Origin: Lysobacterales bacterium
GTDB lineage: Bacteria; Pseudomonadota; Gammaproteobacteria; Xanthomonadales; Rhodanobacteraceae
Assembly (NCBI GenBank): GCA_016721015.1
Contig: JADKJL010000003.1
Span: forward strand, 310,001 to 374,000
DNA: 64,000 bases
Direction of reading: 5' to 3'
The stretch's first letter is position 1. Every line of letters starts with the position of its first letter. The translations under genes were made by a program, and so were the position numbers. The notes below the pieces were generated by a model. The model was not told where the DNA came from, did no database searches, and saw only the letters and a program-made list of their open reading frames with translations. Of this stretch, positions 8,118 through 17,540 are shown piece after piece.

Positions 8118-11015
8118 TCAACGAACCTGATCGATTGGCAGCGGCCGCGAAAACAGGAAACCCTGGCCGATCGCACAGCCCATTTCGATCAGGGCTTCAC
8201 GTTGTTGCGTGGTCTCAATGCCCTCTCCGATGACCTCGACCTCGAGCGAGGCCGCGAGCGCGATGATTGCCTTCACCACCGCTGAGCTACTGCTTTTCTC
8301 GGCGAGGTCGGATATGAAGGAGCGATCGATCTTCAGCGAATGGATCGGGAATCGATGCAAATAGCTCAACGAGGAATAACCAGTCCCAAAATCGTCAAGC
8401 TGGACGAGTACGCCGGCCTTGCGCAAGCGCAACAGGATATTGCGCATCTGCTCAGGCTGATCGAGCAAGACACCCTCGGTTACTTCGAGCCGAACCCGAT
8501 GTGGCGGCAAGCCGCTGCTTTCGATCGTGCGCAATGCGACCTCGTCAAAATCCGGAACGCGCAGTCGTCGCGCCGACACGTTGATCGAGACATAGGTGGA
8601 ATCCGGCAAGCGTCGCGCGTGCTCGCAGGCCATCGCGAACATCTGCCAGTCAATTTCCTCGATGCAGCCGTTCTCCTCCGCGGCGGCAAGAAAATCCGCA
8701 GGCAGGAGCAGGCCACGCTGCGGATGATTCCAGCGCAGCAGGGCTTCGTATCCGAGCACCGCACCATCACGCAGCGATACGATTGATTGGAAATAAGGCT
8801 CGAACTCCCGTCTGCCCAGGGCGTGACGAAGATCGCTCTCGAGATCGAGCGCACACATCGCCTGGGCACGAAGATTCTCGTCAAAAATCTCGTAGCACTG
8901 GCGCCCGCGGGCCTTGGCGCGATACATCGCGGTATCGGCATCGCGCAACAATTCCTCGGTTCGCGTGTACTGCGCATCCGCGTAGGCAATGCCGACACTC
9001 GCCGAGGTGAACATCTCCTTGTTGGCCACGCGAATCGGATCTTTCAGCGAATCGATCAGGCGCTGGGCAACGGTTGTCGCCAATGCGGGATCCGGCAGGC
9101 TGTCGACGAGGACGGCAAACTCGTCACCGCCGAGGCGAGCGACCATGAACGGTGCGCAAGCGCTGGCAAGGCGCAGGGCCGCCTGCTTGAGCATCTCGTC
9201 GCCGACCAGATGACCAACGCTGTCGTTGACCACCTTGAATCGATCGAGATCGAGAAACAGCACGGCGTAGCCGTTCTCGTGACTCTGCTGGAAGCGTTGC
9301 ATGGCCGTTCCCAGTCGCTGCAGGAGCAGGGCGCGATTGGGCAGGCCGGTCAATGTATCGTGGAAAGCCTCATGGGTCAGGCGCGCTTCGATGCGTTCGC
9401 GCTCGATGATCTGGCTGGTCAGATCACGATTGGCGAGGGCGAGTTCGCGGGTGCGTTCGGTGACCCTTGCCTCAAGCTTGGCGTTGTCGTGAACCAGCGA
9501 TTCCTGCGCGCGCTTTCGCTCCAGGCCATTGGCGATGTGATAGGCAACGAAGGTCAGCAGTTCCTGATCACGTTCGGTGAATGGGGCATCGGCCGAATAG
9601 CTCTGCACGGCGACGACACCCACGGCGGCATCGTCGCAGATCAAGGGAACGCCGAGCCAGTAACTGGCCCGGGTGCCGAAACGCTGCACGTTGCCCGCGC
9701 CGATCAGTTCATCGAGCTTCGCCCGATCGGCAAGCAGGGCCCGACCCGTGCGCAAAACGTATTCGGTCATGCCATTGGCAATCGGGCGACGCGGGCGTAC
9801 CGGATTGATCTCATCAACCGAGTACGGAAATTCGAGCTCATCGCCCGCTGCGGTGATCAGCGCGATGTAGAAATTTCGCGCATTGAGCAGGCCGCCGACA
9901 ATGCCATGGACACTGGCATAGAAATCCGCCAGCGAATCGGCAGCGGCCGCACATTCGGCAATATCGAACAAGGCACGCTGCAACCGCTCGCCGCGCTTGC
10001 GCTCGGCAACCTCCTGCTGCAACTCTTCTATCGCGGTGGCTAGTTCGCTGGTGCGCTCGGCAACGCGGATCTCGAGATCGGTCTTCGCCTGCTTGCGTTC
10101 GAGCGCGGTCAGAATGTGCTGGGCGACGTAATTGAGGATGGCCCGATCCTCCTCGGTGTAGCGCACATCGGCAATGTAGCTCTGCACGATGATCGCGCCT
10201 CGAATGGCCGCAGCGGCACCGATCATCGGCACCCCAAGCCAGTCCTCGGAATCGGGGCCGATGTTACCTCCATCCTTGAGCCCCAATCGGGCCTGGATCT
10301 GTTTCGACGGCCCCATCTGGGATTCGCCGCTACGGATCATCGCCAGAGTCAGACTGTTCGGAATCTCGCTGGCCGTGATTTCGTGATCAGGACTGAAGGT
10401 ATCCTGATCAACCGTATCGACAAAATACAGAAAGCGAAGACTGTCGCGCTCTGGTTCATACAAGGCAATGAAGAAATTCTCGGCGTACATGAGCCAACCG
10501 ACAATCTCATGGATGTCCCTGAGCATGTCGGGCATGTTGAGATCGGAGCTGGCCATGTTGGCAATCGCGAACAGGGCGCGTTGGACATGCTCGGCACGCT
10601 CCAGTCGGTGGACGGATTGGGCAAGCGAATCACGTTGCAGGATGCGCTCGGCGACCACGGCCAGATCACGCAGGAACCCTTCCCACTCGTCGTCATTGCG
10701 GGGGCCGCGCTCGGCCGTCTTCCAGGCGAGTTCGGCACGCATGCCATTTGCGGCACTGAACAATGCAGCACGCCGCACGTCGGATCCGTCGAAATTCCCC
10801 GGCGGGTGAGAGCCCTGCCCGTCGCTGCTCCCATCCACATGGATGCGTTCGGTATTCCAGGACAAGGCCAACGCCGGAATTCCGAAACGCCGGTTTGCCT
10901 CACCCGCCGCGAGTTCGGCAAGGGTCGACATTTCCGACACATGCAGCAAGTCGCGCACGAATCCGTCGCTGGATTCGATCGCCTCGTTGCCCTGATTTTT
11001 CTGAACCAACGACAT
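8118..11015 (-). CDS. GAF-GAF-GGDEF-EAL cyclic-di-GMP protein
   Basis: A 965-residue cytoplasmic signalling protein (no membrane helix seen). Order: a degenerate N-terminal sensory part, a GAF domain (about 145-315), a coiled-coil-like linker (DLEIRVAERTSELATAIEEL), a second GAF (about 360-530), another coiled linker, GGDEF (RLGGDEFAVLV intact) and EAL (YEALLRW, EVTEG, QLDDFGTGYSSL, LKIDRSFI, EGIET). Both catalytic signatures are present, so it may both make and degrade c-di-GMP; which activity dominates cannot be told. I chose ATG at 11015, which has GAGGCGTG directly upstream, over a longer frame to 11087. Confidence 0.93.
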   Translation of the reverse strand: MSLVQKNQGNEAIESSDGFVRDLLHVSEMSTLAELAAGEANRRFGIPALALSWNTERIHVDGSSDGQGSHPPGNFDGSDVRRAALFSAANGMRAELAWKTAERGPRNDDEWEGFLRDLAVVAERILQRDSLAQSVHRLERAEHVQRALFAIANMASSDLNMPDMLRDIHEIVGWLMYAENFFIALYEPERDSLRFLYFVDTVDQDTFSPDHEITASEIPNSLTLAMIRSGESQMGPSKQIQARLGLKDGGNIGPDSEDWLGVPMIGAAAAIRGAIIVQSYIADVRYTEEDRAILNYVAQHILTALERKQAKTDLEIRVAERTSELATAIEELQQEVAERKRGERLQRALFDIAECAAAADSLADFYASVHGIVGGLLNARNFYIALITAAGDELEFPYSVDEINPVRPRRPIANGMTEYVLRTGRALLADRAKLDELIGAGNVQRFGTRASYWLGVPLICDDAAVGVVAVQSYSADAPFTERDQELLTFVAYHIANGLERKRAQESLVHDNAKLEARVTERTRELALANRDLTSQIIERERIEARLTHEAFHDTLTGLPNRALLLQRLGTAMQRFQQSHENGYAVLFLDLDRFKVVNDSVGHLVGDEMLKQAALRLASACAPFMVARLGGDEFAVLVDSLPDPALATTVAQRLIDSLKDPIRVANKEMFTSASVGIAYADAQYTRTEELLRDADTAMYRAKARGRQCYEIFDENLRAQAMCALDLESDLRHALGRREFEPYFQSIVSLRDGAVLGYEALLRWNHPQRGLLLPADFLAAAEENGCIEEIDWQMFAMACEHARRLPDSTYVSINVSARRLRVPDFDEVALRTIESSGLPPHRVRLEVTEGVLLDQPEQMRNILLRLRKAGVLVQLDDFGTGYSSLSYLHRFPIHSLKIDRSFISDLAEKSSSSAVVKAIIALAASLEVEVIGEGIETTQQREALIEMGCAIGQGFLFSRPLPIDQVR

Positions 11016-11185
11016 CACGCCTCGCACTCTTCCCTTGTCGCAATGCCGAACGCGGTTGACATCGATCGTCGCTGTGCCGGATCGCAACCCTGAACCTGCA
11101 CTCTATGGGAATGGGCGGTCGATTGCTTGTTTGCGGCGCAACGCCGCCCCGCCCATGCCGATTCCATTGTCCGCCAAACGCCTGT

Positions 11186-13771
11186 TCAGACAGTTACGCT
11201 GGCGGCGCTCTGGTTGAACTCGTCGATCTGGTCAAAGTTCATGTAGCGATAGATTTGCTCACTGTTCGCCTTGAGCACCCCCATATCGACCATGTATTCC
11301 TGCTTGGTCGGGATGCGCCCGAGCCGCGAGCAGATCGCTGCCAGTTCCGCCGATCCCAGATAAACGTTGGCATTCTTGCCAAGTCGATTCGGGAAATTGC
11401 GCGTGCTGGTCGAGAACACCGTGGCGCCTTCGCGCACCTGGGCCTGGTTGCCCATGCACAGTGAACATCCCGGCATTTCCATGCGCGCACCGGCGGTGCC
11501 GAAAGTGCCGTAGTGGCCTTCCTTGGTCAGTTCGGCGGCGTCCATCTTGGTTGGCGGCGCGACCCACAGCTTGGTCGGAATATCACGCTTGCCTTCGAGC
11601 AGTTTCGAGGCTGCACGGAAATGGCCGATATTGGTCATGCACGAACCGATGAAGACCTCATCGATGACCGCACCGGCCACATCGGAAAGCGTCTTCACGT
11701 CATCCGGATCGTTCGGGCAGGCGACAATCGGCTCATGCACGTCGGCAAGATCGATCTCGATCACCGCGGCGTATTCGGCATCGGCGTCGGGCGCCATCAG
11801 CTTCGGGTCGGCCAGCCATGCCTCCATTGCCTTGATCCGGCGCGTGATGCTGCGCACATCCTTGTAGCCCTGGGCGATCATCCACTTGAGCATGACGATA
11901 TTGCTGGTGATGTATTCGATGATCGGCGCCTTGTCCAGATGCACCGTACAGCCCGCGGCGGAACGTTCGGCCGAGGCGTCGGACAGTTCAAAGGCTTGTT
12001 CTACCTTGAGATTCGGCAGGCCTTCGATTTCGAGGATGCGACCGGAGAAAATGTTTTTCTTGCCCTTCTTCTCGACGTTCAGCAGACCAGCCTTGATCGC
12101 ATACAACGGAATCGCGTTGACCAGATCGCGCAGGGTGACGCCAGGTTCCAGTTCGCCCTTGAAGCGAACCAGCACGGATTCCGGCATGTCGAGCGGCATG
12201 ACGCCGGTCGCCGCGGCAAACGCGACCAGGCCCGAACCAGCCGGGAACGAAATCCCGATCGGAAAGCGCGTATGCGAATCGCCGCCGGTGCCGACCGTAT
12301 CCGGCAGCAGCATGCGGTTGAGCCAGGAATGAATGATGCCGTCGCCCGGTCGCAGCGGAATGCCGCCGCGCGTGCTGATGAACTCGGGAAGATCGTGATG
12401 CATCTTGACGTCGATCGGCTTCGGATAGGCGGCCGTGTGACAGAACGACTGCATGACCAGATCGGCACTGAAACCGAGGCAGGCCAGATCCTTGAGCTCG
12501 TCGCGGGTCATCGGTCCGGTGGTGTCCTGCGAGCCGACCGAGGTCATGCGCGGTTCGCAGTAGGTTCCTGGGCGGATGCCCTCGCCTTCCGGCAAACCAC
12601 AGGCGCGGCCAACCATCTTCTGCGCCAGGGTGAAGCCCTTGCTGCTGCTGGCCGGGTTTTCGGGCAGGCGGAACAGGTTCGAAAGCGGCAAGCCCAGCGC
12701 CTCACGGGCCCGTGCGGTCAGGCCGCGACCGATGATCAGCGGGATACGCCCACCGGCGCGCACTTCATCAAACAGCACGTCGGACTTGAGCTGGAATTCG
12801 GCAATGACCTTGCCGTCCTTGAGCGCCTTGCCGTCATACGGGCGCAGTTCGACGACGTCGCCCATGTTCATCTCACTGACATCGAGTTCGATCGGCAGCG
12901 CACCGGCATCTTCCATCGTGTTGTAGAAGATCGGCGCGATCTTGTTGCCGAGGCAGACGCCGCCAAAACGCTTGTTCGGGATGAACGGAATATCCTCGCC
13001 GGTAAACCAGAGCACCGAGTTGGTCGCCGATTTGCGGCTCGAACCCGTGCCGACCACATCGCCGACATAGGCGACCAGATGGCCCTTGTCCTTCAGTGAT
13101 TCGATGAAGGCGACCGGACCGCGCTTGCCGTCTTCTTCCGGGGTGATGCCCTCACGCTTGTTCTTGAGCATGGCCAGCGCGTGCATCGGGATATCCGGTC
13201 GCGTGGTCGCATCCGGCGCCGGCGACAGATCATCGGTATTGGTTTCGCCGCTGACCTTGAACACCGTGATGGTGAGCGACTCGGGCACTTGCGGCCGGCT
13301 GGTGAACCACTCGGCGTCGGCCCAGCTTTGCAGGACGCCCTGCGCGTGGACATTGCCCTTGTCGGCCTTGTCCTTGACATCGTGGAAGGCATCGAACATC
13401 AGCAGGGTTTTCTTCAGCGCTTCAGCGGCCACGCCTGCCAGGCCCGGATGATCGAGCAAGTCGACCAGCGGATGGATGTTGTAGCCACCCAGCATGGTGC
13501 CAAGCAATTCGGTCGCCCGTTCGGGCGAAATCAATGGGCTGCTCACGGTACCGAACGCGAGCGCGGCCAGGAACGAAGCCTTGACCTTCGCCGCATCGTC
13601 GACGCCAGCCGGCACCCGATGACTGATCAGTTCGAGCAAAAGCGCACCATCGTTGCCGCCCGGACGCTTCAGCAACTCGATCAGTTCGGCCGTCTGCACG
13701 GCGGAAAGCGGCAGCGGCGGGATACCCAGCGCGGCGCGCTCGGCAACATGTTGGTGATAGGCGGTCAGCAT
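11186..13771 (-). CDS. acnB: Aconitate hydratase B
   Basis: Bifunctional aconitase/2-methylisocitrate dehydratase of 861 residues, the main TCA-cycle aconitase in many gammaproteobacteria (citrate to isocitrate, 4Fe-4S cluster). The AcnB layout is visible: N-terminal HEAT-like helical region (about 1-160), the swivel domain placed second (VVGTGSSRKSATNSV), then the three cluster-bearing domains with the ligands in FIGSCMTN and PGCSLCMGN. Length matches the family (about 865). It is divergent from acnA, with 324 bases between the starts. GGAATCTT precedes the ATG at 13771. Confidence 0.97.
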   Translation of the reverse strand: MLTAYHQHVAERAALGIPPLPLSAVQTAELIELLKRPGGNDGALLLELISHRVPAGVDDAAKVKASFLAALAFGTVSSPLISPERATELLGTMLGGYNIHPLVDLLDHPGLAGVAAEALKKTLLMFDAFHDVKDKADKGNVHAQGVLQSWADAEWFTSRPQVPESLTITVFKVSGETNTDDLSPAPDATTRPDIPMHALAMLKNKREGITPEEDGKRGPVAFIESLKDKGHLVAYVGDVVGTGSSRKSATNSVLWFTGEDIPFIPNKRFGGVCLGNKIAPIFYNTMEDAGALPIELDVSEMNMGDVVELRPYDGKALKDGKVIAEFQLKSDVLFDEVRAGGRIPLIIGRGLTARAREALGLPLSNLFRLPENPASSSKGFTLAQKMVGRACGLPEGEGIRPGTYCEPRMTSVGSQDTTGPMTRDELKDLACLGFSADLVMQSFCHTAAYPKPIDVKMHHDLPEFISTRGGIPLRPGDGIIHSWLNRMLLPDTVGTGGDSHTRFPIGISFPAGSGLVAFAAATGVMPLDMPESVLVRFKGELEPGVTLRDLVNAIPLYAIKAGLLNVEKKGKKNIFSGRILEIEGLPNLKVEQAFELSDASAERSAAGCTVHLDKAPIIEYITSNIVMLKWMIAQGYKDVRSITRRIKAMEAWLADPKLMAPDADAEYAAVIEIDLADVHEPIVACPNDPDDVKTLSDVAGAVIDEVFIGSCMTNIGHFRAASKLLEGKRDIPTKLWVAPPTKMDAAELTKEGHYGTFGTAGARMEMPGCSLCMGNQAQVREGATVFSTSTRNFPNRLGKNANVYLGSAELAAICSRLGRIPTKQEYMVDMGVLKANSEQIYRYMNFDQIDEFNQSAASVTV

Positions 13772-14095
13772 GGGAAGATTCCGTGGGACAGGCGAACAAC
13801 AAGCATCGCTGCTCGATCGAAGTCATCGCAACAACAACGCAGGAACTGGAAACAGCAACGCGCAAGGACGGGCATAGTCTCTGGCCGTTGCCCGCAAGCC
13901 GTTAATTTTAGCCGTTTCAGGGCCGCAGTCGCAACGCTGGCACCTCCTCCTTCCCGACCCGGCGTGCTTGTACCGTGGCGACTTTGCCCCCATGTGCAGC
14001 GGGCGATACGTGTGCCGGTTCGACGCCCCGCGCTAGCATGTGCGGCGACTCATGCAGCTCACACCCCCATTCCAACCCATGCCAGGAGATTCGCC
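13772..14095. other. Divergent acnB/acnA regulatory gap
   Basis: This 324-base stretch has no gene. It must carry promoters for both aconitase genes. One sigma70-like site for acnB is listed separately; for acnA I see only the ribosome-binding site AGGAG at 14083-14089. I did not recognise an Fur, IscR or Crp site with confidence. Confidence 0.5.
13905..13934 (-). promoter_or_regulatory. Candidate sigma70 promoter for acnB
   Basis: On the minus strand TTGCGA (13934-13929) and TAAAAT (13910-13905) are separated by 18 bases, a fair match to -35 and -10 elements. It lies about 130 bases upstream of the acnB start. Assigned by eye only. Confidence 0.4.
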
Positions 14096-16849
14096 ATGAA
14101 TGACAGCTTCGCGACCCACGACACCCTGGAGGTCAATGGCAAATCCTACCGCTACGCGAGTCTGGCCAAGCTGGGTCAGCGTTTCGATCTGCACAAGTTG
14201 CCCTACTCGATGAAGATCCTGCTGGAAAACCTGCTGCGCCTCGAAGACGGCATCGATGTGACCGACAAGAGCATCACGGCGGTCGCCGAGTGGCAGCCGG
14301 GCGCCGAACCCGACACCGAAATCGCCTTCATGCCGGCACGCGTCGTGCTGCAGGATTTCACCGGCGTGCCATGCGTTGTCGACCTGGCCGCCATGCGCGA
14401 CGCGATGGTCGCCCTCGGCGGCGACCCCAGCCTGATCAATCCGCTCGCTCCGGTCGAGCTGGTAATTGACCATTCCGTGCAAGTTGACGTGTTCGGCTCC
14501 AGCGATGCGATCGAGAAGAACGTCGAAATCGAGTTCGAGCGCAACCAGGAGCGTTATTCCTTCCTGCGCTGGGGCCAGAAGGCACTGAACAATTTCAAGG
14601 TCGTGCCGCCACGCACCGGCATCGTCCATCAGGTCAATCTCGAACACCTGTCGCGAGTGGTCATGACCAGCCAGATCGACGGCGAGGAATGGGCCTATCC
14701 GGATACCGTGTTCGGCACCGATTCGCATACCACCATGGTCAACGGACTCGGCGTGCTCGGCTGGGGCGTGGGCGGCATCGAAGCCGAAGCCGCGATGCTT
14801 GGCCAGGCTTCCTCGATGCTGATTCCGCAGGTGGTCGGCTTCCGCCTGAGCGGTCGCCTGCCCGAAGGCGCAACCGCCACCGATCTGGTGCTGACGGTCA
14901 CCCAGATGCTGCGCAAGCACGGCGTGGTCGGCAAGTTCGTCGAATTCCACGGCGAGGGCCTCAAGCATCTGCCGCTGGCCGACCGCGCGACCATCGGCAA
15001 CATGTCGCCGGAATACGGCGCCACCTGCGCGATCTTCCCGATCGATGCGGAATCGATTCGCTACCTGCGCCTGTCCGGACGCAGTGAAGAGCAGATCGCC
15101 CTGGTTGAGGCCTACGCCAAGGCTCAGGGACTCTGGCACGACGATTCCACCCCACCGGCGGTGTTCTCCTCGACCCTCGAACTCGACATGGGCAGCGTGC
15201 GGCCGTCGCTGGCGGGGCCGAAGCGTCCACAGGATCGGGTTCTGCTCTCGGACATGCGCACCAGCTATGCAGACGCGGTGAAATTGCTGAATGCAGGCCG
15301 CCCACCAAAGACCGAGGCAGTCGCGCGGTTCAAGAACGAAGGCGGCAGCACGGCGGTCGGCCACGACGAGAGCGCCTGGGAGCATGGCTCCGGATCGCAC
15401 CCGGACGTGATGCCGGCGAGCGTGCGCGACGGTGCCGTGGTCATTGCCGCCATCACCTCCTGTACCAACACCTCCAACCCGGCGGTCATGCTCGGCGCCG
15501 GCCTGCTCGCACGCAATGCGGCGGCCAAGGGCCTGCAGCGCCAGCCCTGGGTGAAGACCTCACTGGCCCCGGGTTCGCTGGTGGTCACCGATTATCTGAA
15601 GAAGGCGGGGCTGCTCGACGAACTGGAAAAGCTCGGTTTCTATCTGGTCGGATACGGTTGCACCACCTGCATTGGCAACTCCGGCCCCCTCGATACTGCC
15701 GTCAGTGCAGCCATCCTGGCCGGCGATCTGGCCGTCGCGGCCGTGCTTTCCGGCAATCGCAATTTCGAGGGGCGCATCCACCCCGAGGTCAAGATGAACT
15801 ATCTGGCCTCGCCACCCCTGGTAGTCGCCTTTGCCATCGCCGGCACGATCAACATCGATCTTGCCAGCGAACCGCTGGGTACCGGCAGCGATGGCAAACC
15901 GGTCTTCCTCAAGGATATCTGGCCGAGCAATGCCGAAATCAGCGCCTTGATCGCGAGCACGGTCAGCGCGGAGATGTTCAAGTCCAACTATGCCGAGGTG
16001 TTCAAGGGCGACAGCCGCTGGAATGCGATCCGTTCGCCCGAGGGCAAGCTCTTCGAATGGGACGGCGATTCCACCTACATCAAGAATCCGCCCTACTTCG
16101 ACGGCATGACCATGGAGCTGACCCCGTTCGCGGACATCCACTCGGCGCGCTGTCTCGGCCTGTTCGGCGATTCGATCACCACCGACCATATCTCGCCTGC
16201 CGGCAACATCAGGAAAAACTCACCCGCTGGCCAGTACCTGATCAATCGCGGGGTGACCGTCGAGCATTTCAATTCCTATGGCTCGCGACGCGGCAACGAC
16301 GATGTGATGGTGCGCGGCACCTTCGCCAATATCCGCATCCGCAACCAGATGCTGGATGGCGTCGAAGGTGGTTTCACCCGTCACCTGCCGGACGGCGAGC
16401 AGATGACGATCTATGACGCCGCGATGCGCTACAGGGAAGAAGGCACGCCGCTGATTGTCATCGCCGGCAAGGAGTACGGCAGCGGCTCCTCACGCGACTG
16501 GGCGGCCAAGGGCACCCTCCTGCTGGGCGTCAAGGCCGTGATCGCGCAGAGCTTCGAACGCATCCATCGCTCGAACCTGGTCGGCATGGGCGTGCTGCCG
16601 TGCCAGTTCAAGTCCGGCGAAAGCGCAGCCTCGCTGGGTCTGACTGGTCTCGAAGTATTTCAGATGACGGGGCTTGAGGGTGGTTCCGCACATGAAGCGC
16701 AGGTTGTCGCCACGGCCAAGGATGGCAGCCGCAAGGAGTTCAAGGTCGATGTCCTGCTGGCGACGCCGAAGGAACGCGAGTTCTTCCGTCACGGCGGCAT
16801 CCTGCCCTACGTGCTGCGCCAGTTGGCCAAATCCGGCAAGGCCGCTTGA
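14096..16849 (+). CDS. acnA: Aconitate hydratase A (RpfA type)
   Basis: A 917-residue monomeric aconitase, citrate/isocitrate interconversion through a 4Fe-4S cluster. Cluster ligands are in ITSCTNTSNP (Cys456) and GCTTCIGNS (Cys522 and Cys525); the C-terminal swivel domain has KEYGSGSSRDWAAKG. Length and the FGTDSHTTMVNGLGVLGWGV motif fit AcnA rather than AcnD. ATG at 14096 is preceded by AGGAG. In Xanthomonas the aconitase of the rpf region is called RpfA and affects virulence-factor production; its place here near an RpfB-type ligase fits that lineage. Aconitases of this type can also bind RNA when the cluster is lost, but that is family knowledge. Confidence 0.97.
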   Translation: MNDSFATHDTLEVNGKSYRYASLAKLGQRFDLHKLPYSMKILLENLLRLEDGIDVTDKSITAVAEWQPGAEPDTEIAFMPARVVLQDFTGVPCVVDLAAMRDAMVALGGDPSLINPLAPVELVIDHSVQVDVFGSSDAIEKNVEIEFERNQERYSFLRWGQKALNNFKVVPPRTGIVHQVNLEHLSRVVMTSQIDGEEWAYPDTVFGTDSHTTMVNGLGVLGWGVGGIEAEAAMLGQASSMLIPQVVGFRLSGRLPEGATATDLVLTVTQMLRKHGVVGKFVEFHGEGLKHLPLADRATIGNMSPEYGATCAIFPIDAESIRYLRLSGRSEEQIALVEAYAKAQGLWHDDSTPPAVFSSTLELDMGSVRPSLAGPKRPQDRVLLSDMRTSYADAVKLLNAGRPPKTEAVARFKNEGGSTAVGHDESAWEHGSGSHPDVMPASVRDGAVVIAAITSCTNTSNPAVMLGAGLLARNAAAKGLQRQPWVKTSLAPGSLVVTDYLKKAGLLDELEKLGFYLVGYGCTTCIGNSGPLDTAVSAAILAGDLAVAAVLSGNRNFEGRIHPEVKMNYLASPPLVVAFAIAGTINIDLASEPLGTGSDGKPVFLKDIWPSNAEISALIASTVSAEMFKSNYAEVFKGDSRWNAIRSPEGKLFEWDGDSTYIKNPPYFDGMTMELTPFADIHSARCLGLFGDSITTDHISPAGNIRKNSPAGQYLINRGVTVEHFNSYGSRRGNDDVMVRGTFANIRIRNQMLDGVEGGFTRHLPDGEQMTIYDAAMRYREEGTPLIVIAGKEYGSGSSRDWAAKGTLLLGVKAVIAQSFERIHRSNLVGMGVLPCQFKSGESAASLGLTGLEVFQMTGLEGGSAHEAQVVATAKDGSRKEFKVDVLLATPKEREFFRHGGILPYVLRQLAKSGKAA

Positions 16850-16899
16850 CGCCCGGATTGAATGAGCGGCGCGGGGCTTCATTCCCGGCGCGCGCTCAA

Positions 16900-17382
16900 T
16901 CAGAGACTGCGTTGCCACTGCGCGTTGAAGCATAGCCAATCGCCATCCTGGCGACGCCAACCACTTTCGATCTGCTGCATCGACCCGCGCTCGGGCAGCC
17001 AGCGACCGCTGCCGCCGGTCATCGTCACGGCGACCTTGACCGTCGCCCGGTCACCTTGCAGTTCGACATCCTGCGACACGAGGCTGATGCCAATTCGGGC
17101 ATGGGTCAGCACCTGCGCGCGCAGCAGATTGTGCAGGCCCTGTTTGTCGAGGGCGCCGTTGTCACCGGTGAAATCATCGGCGACATGGCGCATGAAGTCC
17201 GCCGGTTTGCCGGCTTCGATGGCCTGTTGCATCTGGCTGATCGCGGCACGGATCTGCTCTTCATCCGACGGGCGAGAACAGGCACCGAGGAGGAGGAGCA
17301 ACACCAGCGGCAGCGCGCGCCAGCCGGCCTTCGGGTGAATTTGTGTGCTGACAAGGCGAGTTCGATCATGCCGGTGATTCAT
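16900..17382 (-). CDS. Lipoprotein with an NTF2/SnoaL-like domain
   Basis: A 160-residue probable lipoprotein. A basic N-terminus is followed by a hydrophobic stretch ending in the lipobox LLGAC (Cys about residue 33). The mature part, with EEQIRAAISQMQQAIEAGKPADFMRHVADDFTGD and a closing GDWLCFNAQW, has the pattern of NTF2-like (cystatin-cone) domains that use a helix plus curved sheet. No active-site residues can be assigned. ATG at 17382 has GGAG seven bases upstream; an in-frame ATG also exists further up. It is convergent with acnA and divergent from the acyl-CoA ligase. Confidence 0.8.
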   Translation of the reverse strand: MNHRHDRTRLVSTQIHPKAGWRALPLVLLLLLGACSRPSDEEQIRAAISQMQQAIEAGKPADFMRHVADDFTGDNGALDKQGLHNLLRAQVLTHARIGISLVSQDVELQGDRATVKVAVTMTGGSGRWLPERGSMQQIESGWRRQDGDWLCFNAQWQRSL

Positions 17383-17540
17383 TCGAGTCTCCGCTCGGGC
17401 TCGGTTCGTCATTGGGCTTCCTGACGCCGTCGTCGCTGCAGCGTGCCTTGCTGTGCCTTCGCGGCGTGTGGTGCAATCGAGACTGTGCGAGAGTTGCCAC
17501 GGAATCATCCGTCACGATAGCGGCAGAAAGGGAGCGAATC

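Noticed and set aside
11513..13099. Long open frame on the plus strand opposite acnB
   Set aside because: It mirrors AcnB codons, and shows no family motif of its own.
14033..15400. Long minus-strand open frame opposite acnA
   Set aside because: Antisense shadow of a well-conserved gene; no ribosome-binding site.
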